NCBI GenBank assembly: GCA_937877675.1
Contig: CALEIS010000148.1
Span: 1-6,486 of the forward strand
DNA: 6,486 nucleotides
Direction of reading: 5' to 3'
Source of the DNA: an uncultured Clostridia bacterium
Lineage (GTDB): Bacteria; Bacillota; Clostridia; Oscillospirales; Acutalibacteraceae
The stretch's first letter is position 1. Every line of letters begins with the position of its first letter. This document shows positions 1 to 5,925 of the stretch, piece after piece. Both the position numbers and the translations under genes were made by a program. The notes under the pieces were generated by a model. The model saw only the letters and a list, made by a program, of their open reading frames with translations, made no database searches and was not told the origin of the DNA.

Positions 1-600
1 AAGAAAATTGAGCGTAAATTCTGCAAAGAACCAGGGGCTGTAGTTGAAAAATTCGCTATGAAAAATTTGTCAGTTGCAATGCCTATTTTTGCAATTGGTT
101 TTAAGGAAGATATTAAAACTCCATTGAGAACACTTAAAGAGTCAATGGAAAGTAATATTTTGCTTGATATTATTGCGGGTCCAACATCTTCACTTTATGA
201 AGAAATGCTCAATGATAATTTAATCAACACAACCTTTGATACAGAATATTTTGAAGGATATGGTTACTCAGCACACATATTTAACGGTGAGAGTGCAGAT
301 TATGAAAAAGTCCGTGAAAGAATAAATAAAGAAATTACAAAATTTATGGAAACTGGTGTGGATGAAGAATCATTCCAGAGAATCAAGAAGAAACATTATG
401 GTAGTCTTATTATGGATTTCGATAGTATTGATTCAATCAGTAATTCTTTAATTGGTGCATATTTCAACGGAGAAGGCCTTTTTGACCAACTTAAGCTTCT
501 TGAAAGCATTACAGTAGAAGATGTGAATCGTCGTCTTAGAGAGGCGTTTAACATTGAAAATTCCTCAATGTCAGTAATTAAGAATAAGGAGGAAAAATAA
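1..600 (+). CDS. ymfH: YmfH-family M16 peptidase-like protein, C-terminal part
   Basis: This is the C-terminal 199 residues of a protein of the M16 (insulinase/processing peptidase) family, most like the YmfH branch found in Firmicutes. The frame is open from base 1, so the gene begins before the window; the ATG at 58 is internal. The best visible marker is the M16 C-terminal-half motif GPTSSLYEEMLNDNLI (fragment residues 60-75), followed by a FEGYGYSAHIF strand. Family members are about 430 residues, so roughly the second half is present. The zinc-binding HxxEH motif, if the protein has one, would lie in the missing N-terminal half, so catalytic competence cannot be judged. In Bacillus, ymfF/ymfH lie near ymfI and are named for an association with EF-P 5-aminopentanol modification (from memory); a direct role here is inference. 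The stop TAA (598-600) shares one base with the lgt start, so translation is probably coupled. Confidence 0.85.
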   Translation, partial: KKIERKFCKEPGAVVEKFAMKNLSVAMPIFAIGFKEDIKTPLRTLKESMESNILLDIIAGPTSSLYEEMLNDNLINTTFDTEYFEGYGYSAHIFNGESADYEKVRERINKEITKFMETGVDEESFQRIKKKHYGSLIMDFDSIDSISNSLIGAYFNGEGLFDQLKLLESITVEDVNRRLREAFNIENSSMSVIKNKEEK

Positions 601-1496
601 TGAATTTTTTATCAGACCCTACTCTCGTTTCTTTTCCAGGTTTGGGATGGGAATTTAATGTTTACTCAACATTAGTGGAATTTCCTTTGGGTGATTCGGT
701 TGTTTCAATTAAGTTTTATGGTGTGATTATTGCATTCGGTGTTATTCTTGCATCACTTTTTGGTGGCAGAAAAGCATATACCTGGAAAATGAGTCTTGAC
801 CATATGGTTGATGTGCTTATTTATGGCATCGTTGGTGCTGTTGTGGGTGCAAGACTTTATTATGTAATATTCCAATGGGACCATTACAAAAATAATCTTG
901 GAGAAATAATTAAAATCTGGGAAGGTGGACTTGCCATTTATGGTGGTATCATCGGTGGTATTCTTGCAGCCTTTCTTGTGTGTAAGAAAACAGGACTCAA
1001 CTTTATTAAATTGCTTGACCTTATCGGAATGAGTTTGCTTATTGGTCAAGGTATCGGAAGATGGGGTAACTTTACTAATCAGGAAGCATTCGGTACAAAT
1101 ACAACTCTTCCTTGGGGTATGACAAGTGATAAGGTTGCTAGTTACATAAATAGCAATCAGGCAGAATTTGCAAATAATGGCTTTGAAATGGACCCTAATT
1201 TGCCGGTACACCCAACTTTCCTTTATGAATCTTTGTGGTGCCTTTTGGGCTTTGTAGTCCTTTATATCGTTTGTCAGAAATTCTATAAATTTGAAGGACA
1301 GTTGTTCTTAGGCTACGGAATTATCTATGGTATCGAAAGAACAATTGTTGAGGGACTTCGTACAGATAGCCTTTATATCGGAAATACAACCCTTCGTGCA
1401 TCACAGGTGTTGTCCCTTGCAATAGTTTTTGTTTGTACAGTAATTACAGTCTATAAATTTGTGAAAATCAAGAAGTCTAAAACAATGGTGGTGTAG
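600..1496 (+). CDS. lgt: Prolipoprotein diacylglyceryl transferase (Lgt)
   Basis: Lgt is an integral membrane enzyme that moves a diacylglyceryl group from phosphatidylglycerol to the lipobox cysteine of prelipoproteins, the first step of lipoprotein maturation. The 298-residue length is normal for the family. The signature GRWGNFTNQE is at residues 153-162, WEGGLAIYGG at 107-116, HPTFLYES at 204-211, and the conserved late ER..VEGLRTD block at 246-256. Several hydrophobic segments are evident, for example about 38-54, 71-90, 111-127, 137-152, 213-226 and 268-287, with a lysine-rich C-terminal tail. The start at 600 is fixed by a strong SD, AAGGAGG (586-592), 7 bases upstream. The start overlaps the preceding stop by one base. 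One oddity is Tyr114 in the position where E. coli Lgt has the important His103 of its HGG motif; I recall this substitution in other Firmicutes, so it is probably not a defect. Confidence 0.97.
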   Translation: MNFLSDPTLVSFPGLGWEFNVYSTLVEFPLGDSVVSIKFYGVIIAFGVILASLFGGRKAYTWKMSLDHMVDVLIYGIVGAVVGARLYYVIFQWDHYKNNLGEIIKIWEGGLAIYGGIIGGILAAFLVCKKTGLNFIKLLDLIGMSLLIGQGIGRWGNFTNQEAFGTNTTLPWGMTSDKVASYINSNQAEFANNGFEMDPNLPVHPTFLYESLWCLLGFVVLYIVCQKFYKFEGQLFLGYGIIYGIERTIVEGLRTDSLYIGNTTLRASQVLSLAIVFVCTVITVYKFVKIKKSKTMVV

Positions 1497-1500
1497 GAGA

Positions 1501-2349
1501 ATGTATAAAATTATTGATGGTAAAGAGGTTTCTGCATCAGTAAGAAATGAAATTAAAGCAGAAGTAGAAGTACTTAAAAACCAAGGCAAAAAAACAGGAC
1601 TCGCAGTTGTTATTGTAGGTAATAATCCTGCTTCTCGAGTTTATGTAAACAACAAGAAAAAAGGTTGTGAAGAAGTTGGGATGGAGTCTTTTGAATATGC
1701 TCTTCCCGAAGAAACAACCACAGAAGAGTTGTTAGAATTAGTAGAAAAACTTAATAATGATGATGCAGTTGACGGAATTCTCTGTCAGTTGCCATTACCA
1801 AAGCAGATTGATGAGAAAAAAGTCCTCAATGCAATTGTACCACATAAGGATGTTGATGCTTTTCACCCTGTTAATACAGGTCATATTATGATTGGCGACC
1901 ACTCATTTTTGCCATGCACACCTGCAGGAATTATGGAAATGCTCAAATATTATGACATTTCTGTTGAGGGAAAGGAATGTGTTGTAATCGGCAGAAGTAA
2001 TATTGTTGGTAAGCCTATGGCTATGCTTCTTTTAGGCCAAAATGGTACAGTTACAATCTGTCATTCTCGCACAAAAGACCTTGCAGAGGTTACAAAGAGA
2101 GCAGACATTCTTGTTGCAGCAGTTGGTATTGCATATTTTGTAAAAGAAGATATGGTAAAAGACGGTGCAGTTGTAATTGACGTTGGTATGAATAGAAATG
2201 CAGAAGGCAAACTCTGTGGAGATGTTGACTTTGAGAATGTAAAAGACAAATGCTCATTTATAACCCCAGTACCGGGTGGTGTAGGACCAATGACGATTAC
2301 AATGTTACTCAAAAACACACTCACAGCATCCAAAGAACACAAAAAATAG
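1501..2349 (+). CDS. folD: Bifunctional methylene-THF dehydrogenase / methenyl-THF cyclohydrolase (FolD)
   Basis: FolD is a cytosolic enzyme that oxidises 5,10-methylene-tetrahydrofolate to methenyl-THF with NAD(P)+, then hydrolyses it to 10-formyl-THF, supplying one-carbon units for purines and formyl-methionine. The 282-residue length is typical. Visible landmarks are the active-site Y48-x3-K52 pair, the signature DGILCQLPLP (91-100) with Gln96, Asp119 in KDVDAFHP, the Rossmann nucleotide-binding segment VVIGRSNIVGKPMA (161-174), and the C-terminal signature PGGVGPMT (258-265). The protein begins MYKIIDGK, matching the usual FolD N-terminus, and the next in-frame ATG (1681) would remove the Y-x3-K region, so the start at 1501 is secure. 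It lies 4 bases after the lgt stop. The AGGAG there (1495-1499) is only 1 base from the ATG, closer than usual; GGTGG (1487-1491) may help, or ribosomes may re-initiate after lgt. Confidence 0.97.
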   Translation: MYKIIDGKEVSASVRNEIKAEVEVLKNQGKKTGLAVVIVGNNPASRVYVNNKKKGCEEVGMESFEYALPEETTTEELLELVEKLNNDDAVDGILCQLPLPKQIDEKKVLNAIVPHKDVDAFHPVNTGHIMIGDHSFLPCTPAGIMEMLKYYDISVEGKECVVIGRSNIVGKPMAMLLLGQNGTVTICHSRTKDLAEVTKRADILVAAVGIAYFVKEDMVKDGAVVIDVGMNRNAEGKLCGDVDFENVKDKCSFITPVPGGVGPMTITMLLKNTLTASKEHKK

Positions 2350-2353
2350 TTTC

Positions 2354-2434
2354 TTTTTCCGCAATACTGCGTGGCTTTCGGCTCGTGGTATACCTGATAC
2401 AACTTCGCCTCTGCCACATTGTCTTGCGAAAAAA
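2354..2434. repeat. Imperfect inverted-repeat element, about 81 bp, candidate interspersed repeat or MITE-like sequence
   Basis: Two 22-base arms (2354-2375 and 2413-2434) can pair with 17 Watson-Crick pairs and one G-T. The ends, TTTTTCCGCAA and TTGCGAAAAAA, match at 10 of 11 positions, and GTGGC/GCCAC closes the inner part of the stem. Inside, GTAT (2388-2391) pairs with ATAC (2397-2400) around a 5-base loop. The stretch 2360-2428 is about 54% G+C by my count (37 of 69), clearly richer than the AT-rich flanks. On both strands the stem has T-rich sequence on its 5' side and A-rich sequence on its 3' side, the reverse of an intrinsic terminator, so it is unlikely to be folD's terminator. It begins 4 bases after the folD stop. 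Alternatives are a small structured RNA or a processing site in the folD-copA transcript. Whether it recurs in the genome cannot be seen here. Confidence 0.5.
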
Positions 2435-2450
2435 TAATTCTATTTTTAAT
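2424..2450 (+). promoter_or_regulatory. Weak candidate promoter for copA
   Basis: TTGCGA (2424-2429) could serve as a -35 box and TTTAAT (2445-2450) as a -10 box, with a 15-base spacer that is shorter than ideal. Shifting to TAATTT (2447-2452) gives a 17-base spacer but a worse -10. The -35 would be supplied by the right end of the inverted-repeat element. The whole stretch 2429-2480 is very AT-rich, so other placements are possible. Transcription would start near 2457 and give a leader of roughly 70 bases containing the hairpin at 2485-2506. Confidence 0.25.
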
Positions 2451-2484
2451 TTGTATGCAAATAATATTGATTAAAATTTTGTAT

Positions 2485-2506
2485 GGGACGATGTTCACAT
2501 CATCCC
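2485..2506 (+). promoter_or_regulatory. Compact hairpin or palindromic operator in the copA leader
   Basis: GGGACGATGT (2485-2494) and ACATCATCCC (2497-2506) pair at 9 of 10 positions around a central TC, with one C-A mismatch. Four T (2507-2510) follow immediately, and the copA SD begins 11 bases after the stem. It could be a DNA operator for a dimeric copper or stress regulator, an RNA leader hairpin (a weak attenuator, since the T run is short), or a terminator for upstream transcription. It does not match the CopY box TACAnnTGTA or the G/C-tract CsoR-type operator as I know them, so no regulator is assigned. Confidence 0.4.
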
Positions 2507-2517
2507 TTTTATGAATG

Positions 2518-2531
2518 AAGGTGAGAAAATG
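2518..2531 (+). promoter_or_regulatory. SD that decides the copA start codon
   Basis: AAGGTGAG (2518-2525) stands just upstream of ATG 2529, with 5 bases between AAGGTG and the start. An in-frame ATG at 2511 would add six residues, but it directly follows a T run and hairpin and has no SD. The start at 2529 also puts the HMA domain at the very N-terminus (MTQFNITGM), as is usual for CopA. Confidence 0.75.
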
Positions 2532-4997
2532 ACACAATTTAATATTACAGGTATGAGTTGTGCTGCCTGTGTTGCAAGGGTTGAAAAAGCCGTAAACTCT
2601 GTTGACGGTGTAGAGTCTTGCTCTGTCAGTCTTCTCACTAGTTCGATGGGTATTGAGGGTGATGTTGCTCCTCAAAAAATCATTTCTGCAGTTGAAAATG
2701 CAGGATATGGTGCAAGTCTTAAAGACGAAAAAACAAATGCATCAGAAGATGACGCTTTAAAAGACACCGAAACACCTAAACTTAAAAAACGACTTATAAC
2801 ATCCTTGGGATTTTTAATAGTTTTAATGTATATCTCAATGGGACATATTATGTGGGGATGGTATTTGCCAATCGCAAACCCACTTGCTATTGGAATTATC
2901 GAATTTGTATTGACCATTGTCATAATGATAATCAATCGTAAATTCTTCATAAATGGCTTTAAAGGGCTTTTGCACAAGTCACCTAATATGGATACTCTTG
3001 TTGCCCTTGGCTCGGGTGCATCCTTTGTGTATAGCACGTATCTGCTTGTAAAAATGTTCACAGTAAGTGGTGAGATGGCTCATCATTATTTACATGAATT
3101 CTATTTTGAGTCAGCGGCTATGATTTTGACTTTGATTACTGTGGGTAAAATGCTTGAAGCAAGGTCAAAGGGTAAAACCACAAATGCACTTAAATCCTTG
3201 ATGAAATTAGCACCGAAAACGGCAACAATTCTTGTACAGGATGTTGAAACTGTAGTGCCAATAGAAAATGTGAAAAAAGGTGACATTTTCATTGTCCGTC
3301 CAGGTGAACAGATTTCAGTTGACGGTGTAATCATTGATGGTCATACTGCAGTTGACGAATCAGCACTTACAGGTGAGAGTATTCCTGTTGATAAAGCAGT
3401 TGGCGATAAGGTTTCAGGTGGTACAATAAATCAATCGGGATTTATTAAATGTGAAGCCTTACGAGTGGGTGAAGATACAACTCTTTCACAGATTATAAAA
3501 ATGGTTAGTGATGCTGCTGCAACAAAAGCACCAATCGCAAAAATTGCCGATAAAGTTTCAGGTGTTTTTGTACCGATTGTAATAACAATTGCAGTAATTA
3601 CAACGATTATATGGCTTATCACAGGTCAGACTTTCGGTTATGCCTTAGCTCGTGGAATTTCCGTCCTTGTAATCAGTTGTCCTTGTGCTTTGGGTCTTGC
3701 CACACCAGTTGCAATTATGGTTGGTAACGGTGTTGGTGCAAAAAATGGAATTCTCTTCAAAACTGCAGTTTCTCTTGAAGAAACAGGTAGAGCAAATACT
3801 GTTGTCCTCGATAAAACGGGTACAATTACCGAAGGTAAACCAAAAGTTACAGACATAATTCCGATAAATACAACGGAAAATGAACTTTTAAGCCTTGCAT
3901 ATTCACTTGAAATAAAAAGTGAGCACCCATTGGCAAAAGCAATCGTTGAAAAAGGTAATGAAAATCAAATACACATTTTAGATGTAGGGAATTTCAAAGC
4001 ACTTTCAGGAAATGGTGTTACTGGATATTTAAATGGGAAAACTCTTTATGGTGGTAGCCTTAAATTTATAAGTGAGAAAGTATCTGTTGATGCTGAAACT
4101 ATAAAAATTACCGAAACACTTGCCGAAAACGGAAAAACACCATTATTATTCTGTATTGAAAATGAACTTTTAGGAATAATAGCAGTAGCAGACACAATTA
4201 AAGAAGATAGTCCACAAGCAATTAAAGAGTTGCAGAATATGGGTATAAAAGTTATAATGCTCACAGGGGATAACGAAAAAACTGCCAATGCCATAGGCGC
4301 ACAGGCAGGTGTTGACGAGGTTATTGCAGGAGTTATGCCTGACGGTAAGGAAAAGGTTGTCCGTCGCCTTAAAGAGAAGGGTAAGGTTATAATGGTGGGT
4401 GACGGAATTAACGATGCACCTGCACTTACACGAGCAGACATCGGTATTGCAATAGGTGCAGGAACGGATATTGCCATTGACTCGGCAGATATTGTCCTTA
4501 TGAACAGTAAACTGACGGATGTATCTTCTGCAATCCGTTTAAGCCGTGCAACTCTTAAAAATATCCACGAAAATCTTTTCTGGGCATTTTTCTATAACAC
4601 TATTGGTATTCCACTTGCGGCAGGTGTATTTATAAATCTTTTCGGTTGGGAATTAAACCCAATGTTTGGTGCAGCGGCAATGAGTTTGTCGTCATTCTGT
4701 GTTGTGTCAAATGCTTTAAGGCTTAATTTTAAAGATATTCACAACAGTAAAAAGGATAAAAAAATCAAATTTAAATATAAGGAGAAAAAAGTTATGGAAA
4801 TCACAATGAAAATTGAAGGTATGATGTGTCCACACTGTGAGGCACATGTAAAAAAGGCACTTGAAGGCGTAGCAGAGGTAAGAGAGGCAATTGTAAGTCA
4901 CAAGGACGGTACAGCAATCGTTACTCTCGACGCAGATGCATCACCTGCAACTCTCAAAAAAGCAGTTGAAGAGCAGGGTTATAAGGTGATTGAGTAA
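2529..4997 (+). CDS. copA: Cu(I)-exporting P1B-type ATPase CopA with N- and C-terminal HMA domains
   Basis: This membrane pump exports cuprous copper using ATP. Residues are numbered for the 822-aa product from 2529. An N-terminal HMA domain carries GMSCAAC (Cys11, Cys14). Likely transmembrane segments are at about 89-108, 118-140, 154-174, 193-211, 345-365, 372-396, 682-704 and 707-729. The actuator motif TGE is at 281-283, the metal-site CPC at 384-386, the phosphorylated Asp428 in DKTGT, the His-Pro motif at 466-467, TGDN at 579-582 and GDGIND at 624-629. YN (689-690) in TM7 and M718-x2-SS in TM8, together with CPC, are the Cu(I) (P1B-1) selectivity set, so Zn/Cd export is unlikely. After a lysine-rich linker (about 741-755) comes a second HMA domain with MMCPHC (Cys767, Cys770), resembling a free CopZ chaperone. 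The linker DNA contains an internal SD and ATG. No copper regulator gene is nearby in the window. Confidence 0.95.
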   Translation: MTQFNITGMSCAACVARVEKAVNSVDGVESCSVSLLTSSMGIEGDVAPQKIISAVENAGYGASLKDEKTNASEDDALKDTETPKLKKRLITSLGFLIVLMYISMGHIMWGWYLPIANPLAIGIIEFVLTIVIMIINRKFFINGFKGLLHKSPNMDTLVALGSGASFVYSTYLLVKMFTVSGEMAHHYLHEFYFESAAMILTLITVGKMLEARSKGKTTNALKSLMKLAPKTATILVQDVETVVPIENVKKGDIFIVRPGEQISVDGVIIDGHTAVDESALTGESIPVDKAVGDKVSGGTINQSGFIKCEALRVGEDTTLSQIIKMVSDAAATKAPIAKIADKVSGVFVPIVITIAVITTIIWLITGQTFGYALARGISVLVISCPCALGLATPVAIMVGNGVGAKNGILFKTAVSLEETGRANTVVLDKTGTITEGKPKVTDIIPINTTENELLSLAYSLEIKSEHPLAKAIVEKGNENQIHILDVGNFKALSGNGVTGYLNGKTLYGGSLKFISEKVSVDAETIKITETLAENGKTPLLFCIENELLGIIAVADTIKEDSPQAIKELQNMGIKVIMLTGDNEKTANAIGAQAGVDEVIAGVMPDGKEKVVRRLKEKGKVIMVGDGINDAPALTRADIGIAIGAGTDIAIDSADIVLMNSKLTDVSSAIRLSRATLKNIHENLFWAFFYNTIGIPLAAGVFINLFGWELNPMFGAAAMSLSSFCVVSNALRLNFKDIHNSKKDKKIKFKYKEKKVMEITMKIEGMMCPHCEAHVKKALEGVAEVREAIVSHKDGTAIVTLDADASPATLKKAVEEQGYKVIE
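4779..4997 (+). other. Internal SD and start that could yield a free 67-aa CopZ-like copper chaperone
   Basis: Within copA, AAGGAG (4779-4784) sits 9 bases before an in-frame ATG at 4794. Initiation there would give a complete 67-residue HMA protein starting MEITMKIEGMMCPHCEAH, with the copper-binding Cys12 and Cys15 and the usual C-terminal EQGYKVIE end. This is the normal size of a stand-alone CopZ, which hands Cu(I) to CopA. The surrounding bases (4749-4793) are almost all A/T apart from the SD and look like a gene boundary, not coding sequence. The product is an inference: the same residues are certainly encoded as the C-terminal domain of CopA, and separate initiation needs experimental proof. 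Confidence 0.45.
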
Positions 4998-5021
4998 TTT
5001 GAACAAAAAAGATTAACCACA

Positions 5022-5040
5022 ATTAAGGAGGCTCCTTAAT
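5022..5040 (+). promoter_or_regulatory. Perfect palindrome enclosing the SD of the phosphodiesterase gene
   Basis: ATTAAGGAG (5022-5030), a central G (5031) and CTCCTTAAT (5032-5040) form a perfect 9-bp inverted repeat. It contains the whole SD AAGGAGG (5025-5031), and its right arm ends on the first two bases of the ATG at 5039. As RNA, 5022-5029 can pair with 5033-5040 around a GGC loop, hiding both SD and start. As DNA it is a possible repressor site. There is no T run, so it is not an intrinsic terminator. Confidence 0.55.
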
Positions 5041-5878
5041 GACAAAAAAGAAAAAGAAAAAAAGAATTATATCGGTTATTTTAGTCATTTGTTTGTTAAT
5101 AGCATTATCGTTAGCGTTTGTTGTAAAATCACAATTTTCACCGAAGGTAGTGTCGCTTTCTGCAGAGGGACTTCCAACAGAGGGAGTTAACCTTATTGCT
5201 CATCGTGGATTTTCAGCAGTTGCACCTGAAAATTCAGGCAGTGCTTTTATTGAAGCAGGGAAGGCAAAGTTTTTCGCTGCCGAGTGTGATGTACATTTGA
5301 GCAAGGATAATGTATGGGTTGTTAATCATAACGAAACTATTGATGTCATGACTGACGGTAAAGGCAAGATTTACGAAATGACCTTTGAAGAGATTTCAAA
5401 GTATTCTATTGACAAAGGTAATAATTGGAAAGATTTTGATAAGCAAAAACTTATAACTCTTGACGATTTTCTTGCCATTTGTAACGAGTATGATATAGTT
5501 CCTCAAATTGAAATTAAAGAGGGGAATTATGAACAGCTTGATGCGATACTTGTATCCTTAGATAAATATGAGGGAATGCGAGAAAAGGCAATAATAATTT
5601 CCTTTGATGGTGTTATTTTAGAAAAGCTTCGTAATCTTGATGCAGATTTAAAGCTTTGGTATCTCACGGATAAGATTGACCACAAAGTAGTAGTTCTTGC
5701 ATCTATGAACAACTATACTATTGGGTTTAATTGCAGAAAATATGATAAAGCAATGCTCAATATGGCAAAAAAACAAAATATTGAACTTGCTGCGTGGACT
5801 GTGGATGACCCGAAGATTTATAAAGAATTGTACGATTTGGGCGTTCGCAATTTCACCACAAATTGTCTTACATATTAA
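5039..5878 (+). CDS. Membrane-anchored glycerophosphodiester phosphodiesterase
   Basis: This is a GDPD-family enzyme predicted to hydrolyse glycerophosphodiesters (deacylated phospholipids, possibly teichoic-acid-type glycerol phosphates) to glycerol 3-phosphate and an alcohol. The 279-residue protein has a very basic N-terminus (MTKKKKKKR) followed by one hydrophobic segment (about 10-28), typical of a signal anchor or uncleaved signal peptide, placing the catalytic domain outside the membrane. Cys18 lacks a proper lipobox (Ile at -1), so a lipoprotein is unlikely. Catalytic signatures are HRG (55-57), PEN (63-65), E82-x-D84 and His97, then E158-x-K160 in the barrel, and the late AAWTVDDP...FTTN pattern (251-275). 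The gene starts 41 bases after copA with no terminator between, so read-through from copA is possible, and ends just before a strong terminator. The substrate is not determined by the sequence. Confidence 0.93.
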   Translation: MTKKKKKKRIISVILVICLLIALSLAFVVKSQFSPKVVSLSAEGLPTEGVNLIAHRGFSAVAPENSGSAFIEAGKAKFFAAECDVHLSKDNVWVVNHNETIDVMTDGKGKIYEMTFEEISKYSIDKGNNWKDFDKQKLITLDDFLAICNEYDIVPQIEIKEGNYEQLDAILVSLDKYEGMREKAIIISFDGVILEKLRNLDADLKLWYLTDKIDHKVVVLASMNNYTIGFNCRKYDKAMLNMAKKQNIELAAWTVDDPKIYKELYDLGVRNFTTNCLTY

Positions 5879-5884
5879 ATATAG

Positions 5885-5922
5885 AAAAAACCGAACAGAT
5901 TATTTTCTGTTCGGTCTTTTTT
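5885..5922. terminator. Strong intrinsic terminator, probably bidirectional
   Basis: A perfect 10-bp stem, ACCGAACAGA (5890-5899) and TCTGTTCGGT (5906-5915), encloses the 6-base loop TTATTT. On the plus strand it is followed by C and six T (5917-5922), ending the phosphodiesterase transcript 7 bases after its stop. On the minus strand the A run at 5885-5890 becomes a T tract, so the same hairpin can end metA, whose stop is only about 10 bases away. It serves a convergent gene pair. Confidence 0.92.
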
Positions 5923-5925
5923 GTC

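Noticed and set aside
753..1211. 152-codon open frame on the minus strand inside lgt
   Set aside because: Fully antisense to a well-supported Lgt gene; the Cys/Thr/His-rich composition is typical of a shadow frame.
2360..2371. Short inverted repeat CGCA-ATAC-TGCG as a stand-alone site
   Set aside because: Only 4 bp per arm and contained within the larger hairpin, which explains these bases better.
2250..2474. 74-codon plus-strand frame spanning the folD end and the repeat element
   Set aside because: It overlaps the conserved FolD C-terminus in another frame, has no SD and no recognisable product.
2061..2675. 204-codon open frame on the minus strand across the folD end, intergenic region and copA start
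   Set aside because: It is antisense to clear FolD and CopA coding sequence, has no recognisable domain and no convincing SD, and passes through the hairpin element.
4046..4477. 143-codon minus-strand frame inside copA
   Set aside because: Antisense to the conserved ATP-binding and hinge region of CopA; its length follows from codon bias in the real gene.
4785..4791. AAAAAAG resembling the dnaX-type slippery heptamer, with an upstream SD-like element
   Set aside because: The reading phase is wrong: the zero-frame codons are AAA AAA GTT, so tandem -1 slippage in the classical manner is not expected here.
4999..5027. Possible promoter TTGAAC (4999-5004) with ATTAAG (5022-5027) ahead of the phosphodiesterase
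   Set aside because: The -10 is a poor match and is part of the SD palindrome; the support is too weak to annotate.
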